Shown here piece after piece: positions 14,025 through 18,226 of a stretch of 18,226 nt of DNA. Every line of letters starts with the position of its first letter. The first letter of the stretch is position 1. Origin of the DNA: Myxococcaceae bacterium (lineage in GTDB: Bacteria > Myxococcota > Myxococcia > Myxococcales > Myxococcaceae); assembly GCA_018262385.1 (NCBI GenBank), contig JAGSPQ010000003.1, positions 1-18,226 of the forward strand. The letters are read 5' to 3'. The position numbers were made by a program, and so were the translations under genes. The notes below the pieces were generated by a model. It was given only the letters and a program-made list of their open reading frames with translations, did no database searches and was not told the origin of the DNA.

Positions 14025-17000
14025 ATGAACCGCATACTGATTGGGTCGATCTTCGCCGTCTTCGCGTTCGGCTGCAGCGCGAACCTGCCTCCCGGCACCA
14101 CGGTGGACAACCCGATCGTCCCCGGCCAGCAGGACTTCATCTCGCTCGAGCGCGACTACTCGAACGACCGCAACGCCGGATACGACACCGCGGGAGGAGC
14201 GCCCGGCGCGTCGAGCGAGACCGGGGGCCAGGCGGGGCCGCCCTCGAACGCCAAGGCCCCCAGCGGCCGGGAAGGCACGGTCGAGGAAGCGGACATCTAC
14301 CGGGTCGACGCCAACCGGCTCTTCTATTTGAACACCTACCGCGGCTTCATCATCTACGACCTCAACGATCCGAAGAACCCGAAGCAGGTCTCTCGGCTGC
14401 CGGTGCACGGCTACCCGATCGAGATGTTCGTCACCCCCACCACCGTCTACGCGCTGCTGCGCGACGCGCTCTACGTCACCCAGGACATCCAGGGCTTGAG
14501 CTTCAAGCGCCACAACGTCTCGCAGTTGGTCGCGATCGACATCCAGGACATCAAGAACCCGAAGATCCTCCAGACGATCGACATCGTCGGCGAGCTGAAA
14601 GAGGGCGTGTCGCGGAAGATCGACGACACCGTCTACCTCGTCTCCCACCTGCCCCAGTCGTACTACTGGGCCGGCTACCCCTACGCGGGGGAGCGCACCG
14701 AGCAGGCGTGGGTCTACTCGTTCAACGTCGCGGATCCGAAGCACGTGGTGCAGATGCAGAAGCTGAAGGTGTTCGAGGGCGGCGGCAGCCAGACCAACAC
14801 CAACGGCAGCTCGACCAGCCGCTACTTCTCGGGGGTCACCATCTCGGCCACCTCCAACACCCTGCACGTGGTCGAGAACTGGCACACCTACGGCTGGGTC
14901 TCGGGCAGCAACTACAACTGCGGCTCGTATCGCTCGATGCAGGAAGCGGTGGTGTCGATCATCGACATCTCGGATCCGACCGGGAAGATCCGGCTCCACT
15001 CCCGCTTCTCGACCTACGGCTCGCTCAACGATCAGTTCAAGCAGACCTACGTGCACGACCCGGTGAGCGGGAAGGGCTACTACCTCGGCATCTTCCAGCG
15101 GCAGGAGTGGAGCTCGATCAACTGCTCGGGCACCAGCTTCACCCAGAACAACCTCGAGTCGTGGGACATCACCGACGGCGAGCACCCGGTGCGGGTCAGC
15201 AGCCTCTCGTTCGGCAAGCCCAACGAGACGGTGCGCGGCAGCACCTTCGACACCAAGCGGAGCGTCGCCTTCGCGATCACCGCCCGGCAGATCGACCCGC
15301 TCTACGCGATCTCGTTCGCCGACCCGACCAAGCTGGCGATCCTCTCGCAGATCGACGGGCTGTCGGGCGACATGAACGTCTTCCGGTTGGTGGGTGACGG
15401 CAAGTTCCTCCTCGGCATCGGCCGGGACAACGACGCCACCTGCTCGGGCTACGGCACCGCCGCGACCGGCTGGTCGGCGAACGTCGCGGTGAGCGTGATC
15501 GACGTGCAGAACCTGAGCGCGATCCGGCTGGTCCAGCGCAAGTGCGTCACCGTCAACAACGCCTCCTGGGTGTGGAGCGACCTCAACTGGAACCTCGACC
15601 AGGCCCACAAGATGCTCGGGATGCACTCCGACGCGAGGGCGAGCGTGATCAGCGTGCCGGTCAGCTACTACGCCAAGAGCGGCACCGGGGACTGGTGGTG
15701 GTGGTACCGGCCCGAGTCGGCGGTCGGGCTGATGTCGTTCGATCTGGCCGCCTATGACCCGGCGAAGGACCACCTCAACCAGCAGGTGCTCAACAACCAC
15801 GGCACCGTCGTCCACACCGCGGGGCACGTGGTGCGCAGCATCGTCTTCACCCACAAGGTCGGCACCGTCGAGCGGCGGATGATGGTGAACCTGAGCCAGA
15901 CCCACGTCTCGGTGACCGACATCGAGAACCTCAACCTGCCGGCGCCGCAGTCGGTGATCGAGGTCGCGCCATACCACCAGCGGCTGCACCGCTTCGGCGA
16001 CTTCGTGGTGGACGAGGTGCGGCAGGGCAGCGAGTACAGCTACCAGCCGGGCGCGAGCGAGTTCCGGATCAAGCGCGCGGGCAAGGGGCTCGACGAGGGC
16101 GAGGTGGTGGCGAGCTTCACCGTCCCGCGGGTGCAGCAGGTGATGCAGTTCAAGAACCTGCTGGTGCTGTTCCGCCAGGCCAACGACACCGCCACCCCGT
16201 ACTACCAGCGCAAGACCCAGGCGGTGATCTACGACCTCACCGTGCCGACCGCGCCGGTGAAGCTGTCGGAAGCGGACCTGCCGACCCAGGTGATGCCGTA
16301 CGTCTGGTACGGCTGCGGCGGCTGGGGCTACTACCCGAGCTACTACGGCGGCACCTGGGCGGCGAGCGACCTCGGCCTGGGCCTGCTCAACTGGACCTAC
16401 GCGAACAACAGCTCGACCCAGCAGCTGATCTTCCTGGACCTCAGCGCGCCGGCCACGCCGAAGGTGGTGACCCGCACCCTCGCCACCCAGACCTATGACT
16501 CGCGGTGGGGCTACACCAACGCCGGCCGGCAGTACGTCAACCTGATCGGCGACGGGACCCGGCTGATCGCCAACTACAAGGAGAAGGTCGGCACCTTCGA
16601 CATGGGCGACGGGACCCGGTTCGCGCAGATGCGGTACTACGCGGAGGTCTTCCCGACCGCGGATCTGGTTCCGCAGGTGGCGATCAACGTCCCCGGCCGG
16701 CTGATCCAGGGCGTGGAGAAGAACGGCGATCGCACCCTGCTGACCACCGACGAGGTGTTCAAGCTCGCGACCCACGAGGCCAACAGCTCCTGGATTCCCG
16801 AGGCGCGGCTGCACCTGGTGAAGCTCGGCGCCACCCGGTCGACCCTGCTCGACACGATGGGCCTGGGCGGGATGCAGGTCGGCGACATGGTGGGCGACTC
16901 CGACCGGCTGTTCATGACGCTGCGCAAGGGCTACTCGTACTGGTACGGCTACGACTCGCGCGGCGGCGCCTACGTGCAGCCGTCGGACTCGCTGACGATC

Positions 17001-17291
17001 CTCGATCTGAGCCAGGGCCGGCTGACGAAGAAGTTCTCGGCCCCGGTGGGCACCTACTCCGCCCAGCTGATGGGCGTGTCGGGTGACCGGCTGTTCGTCA
17101 ACCTGCCCGGCGACGGGGTGCTGGCGGTGGACGTGAGCGACCTGAGCGCTCCGGTCGGCCAGCACTTCCTGCGCACCCTCGGCTACGCGACCCACATCGT
17201 GTTCGCCGCCGACACTGCCTTCATCGCCGCCGGGAACTTCGGGATCTACGAGATGGACCTCTCGTCGAAGCCGAGCATCCTCCACTTCTAG
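14025..17291 (+). CDS. Large secreted beta-propeller lipoprotein
   Basis: A 1088-residue predicted lipoprotein. The N-terminus [17 protein letters not shown] gives a signal peptide with lipidation at C17 (lipobox AFGC, with Ala rather than Leu at -3). Residues 20-85 are a low-complexity linker. The propeller begins at EEADIYRVD (87-95). The pattern of [25 protein letters not shown] and GYPIEMFV matches the secreted C-terminal beta-propeller family (PF09826, distant from WD40). At over 1000 residues it is about twice a single such domain, so two propellers are likely. Blades repeat D(I/L)xDPxxP-type turns. Aromatic clusters stand out: DWWWWY (556-561) and [18 protein letters not shown] (759-776). 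Likely located on the outer membrane or periplasm, as a binding or scaffold protein; the ligand is unknown. ATG 14025 fits the GGGGAG site and the signal peptide; the open frame further upstream covers the promoter. Its stop overlaps that of the next gene. Confidence 0.88.
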   Translation: MNRILIGSIFAVFAFGCSANLPPGTTVDNPIVPGQQDFISLERDYSNDRNAGYDTAGGAPGASSETGGQAGPPSNAKAPSGREGTVEEADIYRVDANRLFYLNTYRGFIIYDLNDPKNPKQVSRLPVHGYPIEMFVTPTTVYALLRDALYVTQDIQGLSFKRHNVSQLVAIDIQDIKNPKILQTIDIVGELKEGVSRKIDDTVYLVSHLPQSYYWAGYPYAGERTEQAWVYSFNVADPKHVVQMQKLKVFEGGGSQTNTNGSSTSRYFSGVTISATSNTLHVVENWHTYGWVSGSNYNCGSYRSMQEAVVSIIDISDPTGKIRLHSRFSTYGSLNDQFKQTYVHDPVSGKGYYLGIFQRQEWSSINCSGTSFTQNNLESWDITDGEHPVRVSSLSFGKPNETVRGSTFDTKRSVAFAITARQIDPLYAISFADPTKLAILSQIDGLSGDMNVFRLVGDGKFLLGIGRDNDATCSGYGTAATGWSANVAVSVIDVQNLSAIRLVQRKCVTVNNASWVWSDLNWNLDQAHKMLGMHSDARASVISVPVSYYAKSGTGDWWWWYRPESAVGLMSFDLAAYDPAKDHLNQQVLNNHGTVVHTAGHVVRSIVFTHKVGTVERRMMVNLSQTHVSVTDIENLNLPAPQSVIEVAPYHQRLHRFGDFVVDEVRQGSEYSYQPGASEFRIKRAGKGLDEGEVVASFTVPRVQQVMQFKNLLVLFRQANDTATPYYQRKTQAVIYDLTVPTAPVKLSEADLPTQVMPYVWYGCGGWGYYPSYYGGTWAASDLGLGLLNWTYANNSSTQQLIFLDLSAPATPKVVTRTLATQTYDSRWGYTNAGRQYVNLIGDGTRLIANYKEKVGTFDMGDGTRFAQMRYYAEVFPTADLVPQVAINVPGRLIQGVEKNGDRTLLTTDEVFKLATHEANSSWIPEARLHLVKLGATRSTLLDTMGLGGMQVGDMVGDSDRLFMTLRKGYSYWYGYDSRGGAYVQPSDSLTILDLSQGRLTKKFSAPVGTYSAQLMGVSGDRLFVNLPGDGVLAVDVSDLSAPVGQHFLRTLGYATHIVFAADTAFIAAGNFGIYEMDLSSKPSILHF

Positions 17292-17581
17292 CGGGCAGAG
17301 AGGAAGTCGAGGCCCAGCCGGAGCAGGTCGAGCGGGAAGACGCGGGGGATCAGGTGGAGGATCCCGAACGCCGCGGCATGGATGCCGAGCGCGGCGAGCG
17401 GGCCCTGGAACTTCTTCACCGCCAGCGTGGTGACCGCTGCGAACCCGGCGAACCACAGCCAGAACGCCAGCGGGGTGAAGAGGGCGAAGGCGCCGAGGAC
17501 CAGCTTGAGGCTCAACATCGCTCCGAGCACCGCCCAGATGGCGAGGATCCCCAGGTGCACTGCGTTCTTCATCCCGTTCAT
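17288..17581 (-). CDS. Small integral membrane protein, three helices
   Basis: A 97-residue hydrophobic protein of unknown family. Two helices fall between about residues 9 and 52 (GILAIWAVLGAMLSL and FTPLAFWLWFAGFAAV) and a third at about 59-78 (GPLAALGIHAAAFGILHLI), with a positively charged VKKF loop between the second and third. The short tail ends [13 protein letters not shown] 17581 is chosen because GGAG lies seven bases upstream; the longer frame to 17629 and the ATG at 17572 lack this. It shares the palindrome CTAG (17288-17291) with the convergent lipoprotein gene, so both stop codons are TAG from the same four bases. It diverges from the LysR-type regulator, which is a likely candidate to control it (inference). 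Confidence 0.75.
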   Translation of the reverse strand: MNGMKNAVHLGILAIWAVLGAMLSLKLVLGAFALFTPLAFWLWFAGFAAVTTLAVKKFQGPLAALGIHAAAFGILHLIPRVFPLDLLRLGLDFLSAR

Positions 17582-17689
17582 GGTGTGGCTCCGTTGTGCG
17601 GCGAGTGTGTCCTCTTCAACGCGCAGCATGCCGGAGCGGTGTAATCAGGTCTGGGAACTGGTCGTCACGTCAGTGATAACCTGCGGTGT
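17582..17689. promoter_or_regulatory. Divergent control region with TCAC-N4-GTGA dyad
   Basis: These 108 bases lie between the membrane-protein gene and the LysR-type gene. A small dyad TCAC (17665-17668) / GTGA (17673-17676) is of the size used by LysR-type regulators. It lies just before a GATAAC (17675-17680), a possible -10 element for the regulator that would leave almost no leader. There is no clear -35 and no Shine-Dalgarno site before ATG 17690. Confidence 0.35.
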
Positions 17690-18226
17690 ATGATTTCTCT
17701 CCAGCGCCTCGAGGGGTTCTATTGGGTTGCCCGCACCGGGGGGTACGCCCGGGCGGCCCGCGCCTTCCCCTATCCGATCAGCCAACCGGGAGTTCACCAG
17801 CAGGTGCGGCGGCTGGAGGAGGAGGTCGGGGTGCCGCTGTTCGAGCGGGTGGGCAAGGACCAGATGGCGCTCACCCCCGCCGGCCACGCGCTGTTCGAAG
17901 TGGTCGAGCCGTTCTACGAGCAGCTGCCCGCGCTGGCGGCGAAGCTCAAGGACGGCAAGGTGGGCGGGACGCTGAAGGTCCACGCCGCCGGGCACCTGCT
18001 GCGGCACCTGATGCCGAAGTGGCTGCTGCGGCTGCAGAGCCGGCGCTCGGACATCAACGTCGCGCTGTCGGAGGTGAAGGCGGCGGACCCGATGGCGCTG
18101 CTGCGGGGCGAGGCGGATCTGCTGGTCGACTGGCTGCCCCAGCTGCCGGAAGGAATCGAGGCGCGCGAGGTGGCGGTGATGCGCACCTTCGTGGTGACGC
18201 CGACCCAGGGGCCGTACGCCCAGGGC
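17690..18226 (+). CDS. LysR-family transcriptional regulator (3' end beyond window)
   Basis: An open frame of 179 codons reaching the right edge with no stop. The N-terminal winged HTH covers residues 1-60: LQRLEGFYWVARTGGYARAA, then FPYPISQPGVHQQVRRLEEE, then GVPLFERVGK and LTPAGHALF. This matches the LysR pattern (AA..L..sQpavS.qI..LE..lG..LF.R....LT.aG) with a His where Ser is usual in the recognition helix and an extra residue before SQ. After a linker helix, the effector-binding domain starts with GTLKVHAAGHLLRHLMPKWL (about 103-122). The family binds DNA as tetramers and usually regulates a divergent neighbour plus itself, here the small membrane protein. ATG 17690 gives the expected N-terminus, but the gene has no visible ribosome-binding site. 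Confidence 0.88.
   Translation, partial: MISLQRLEGFYWVARTGGYARAARAFPYPISQPGVHQQVRRLEEEVGVPLFERVGKDQMALTPAGHALFEVVEPFYEQLPALAAKLKDGKVGGTLKVHAAGHLLRHLMPKWLLRLQSRRSDINVALSEVKAADPMALLRGEADLLVDWLPQLPEGIEAREVAVMRTFVVTPTQGPYAQG

Noticed and set aside
13899..17456. Leftward open frame of 1185 codons antisense to the propeller gene
   Set aside because: It is Val/Leu/Arg/His/Asp-heavy with no family pattern and mirrors the GC-ending codons of the real gene. The rightward protein has a signal peptide, a recognisable fold and a promoter.
1..18226. tRNA, rRNA, CRISPR array, intact insertion sequence, replication origin
   Set aside because: I looked for repeat-spacer patterns, transposase motifs and cloverleaf-like segments and saw none that could be supported.

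Overview
The window is strongly GC-rich, with GC-ending codons in every convincing gene. It carries lipoproteins with long Gly-Gly-Gly linkers, a eukaryote-like Ser/Thr kinase joined to a cyclic-nucleotide-binding domain, a Cys-rich/Pro-rich envelope protein and a very good sigma-54 promoter. Together these suggest a myxobacterium (Myxococcota, probably the Myxococcus/Archangium side). That placement is inference from gene style, not from a marker gene. I found no rRNA, tRNA, CRISPR array or intact transposase.

Left part (1-3524): the 3' tail of an unidentified gene overlaps (ATGA) a RiPP-maturation-type B12-binding radical SAM enzyme. A lipoprotein with a polyglycine stalk follows. The 635-base intergenic stretch after it is unusual. 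It holds two 127-base imperfect inverted copies of the same sequence (2893-3019 and 3378-3504), each starting just after the stop codon of the neighbouring gene. Between them lie a terminator-like hairpin and, directly after it, a near-consensus sigma-70 promoter in a small AT-rich island.

Middle (3525-13370): a leftward kinase-cNMP-binding protein diverges from a rightward two-gene lipid operon. The first operon gene is a 1001-residue peroxisomal-type multifunctional enzyme (SDR + R-specific hydratase + three SCP2 domains instead of one). The second is an SCP2-type thiolase. Together they would cover hydration, dehydrogenation and thiolysis of acyl-CoAs, plus lipid binding. Convergent to it is a leftward gene run in transcription order: rnhA, a Cys-rich membrane protein, an AidB-like acyl-CoA dehydrogenase, a small unknown protein and an HMG-CoA-lyase-like enzyme. 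The AidB-like protein could supply the first oxidation step. The lyase-like protein lacks the usual catalytic cysteine, so its reaction is open. Start/stop overlaps couple the membrane protein to aidB, and the small protein to the lyase. A large hairpin separates the two pairs.

Right part (13849-18226): a sigma-54 promoter precedes a 1088-residue secreted beta-propeller lipoprotein. That gene ends tail-to-tail with a small membrane protein in one shared CTAG. A divergent LysR-type regulator runs off the right edge.
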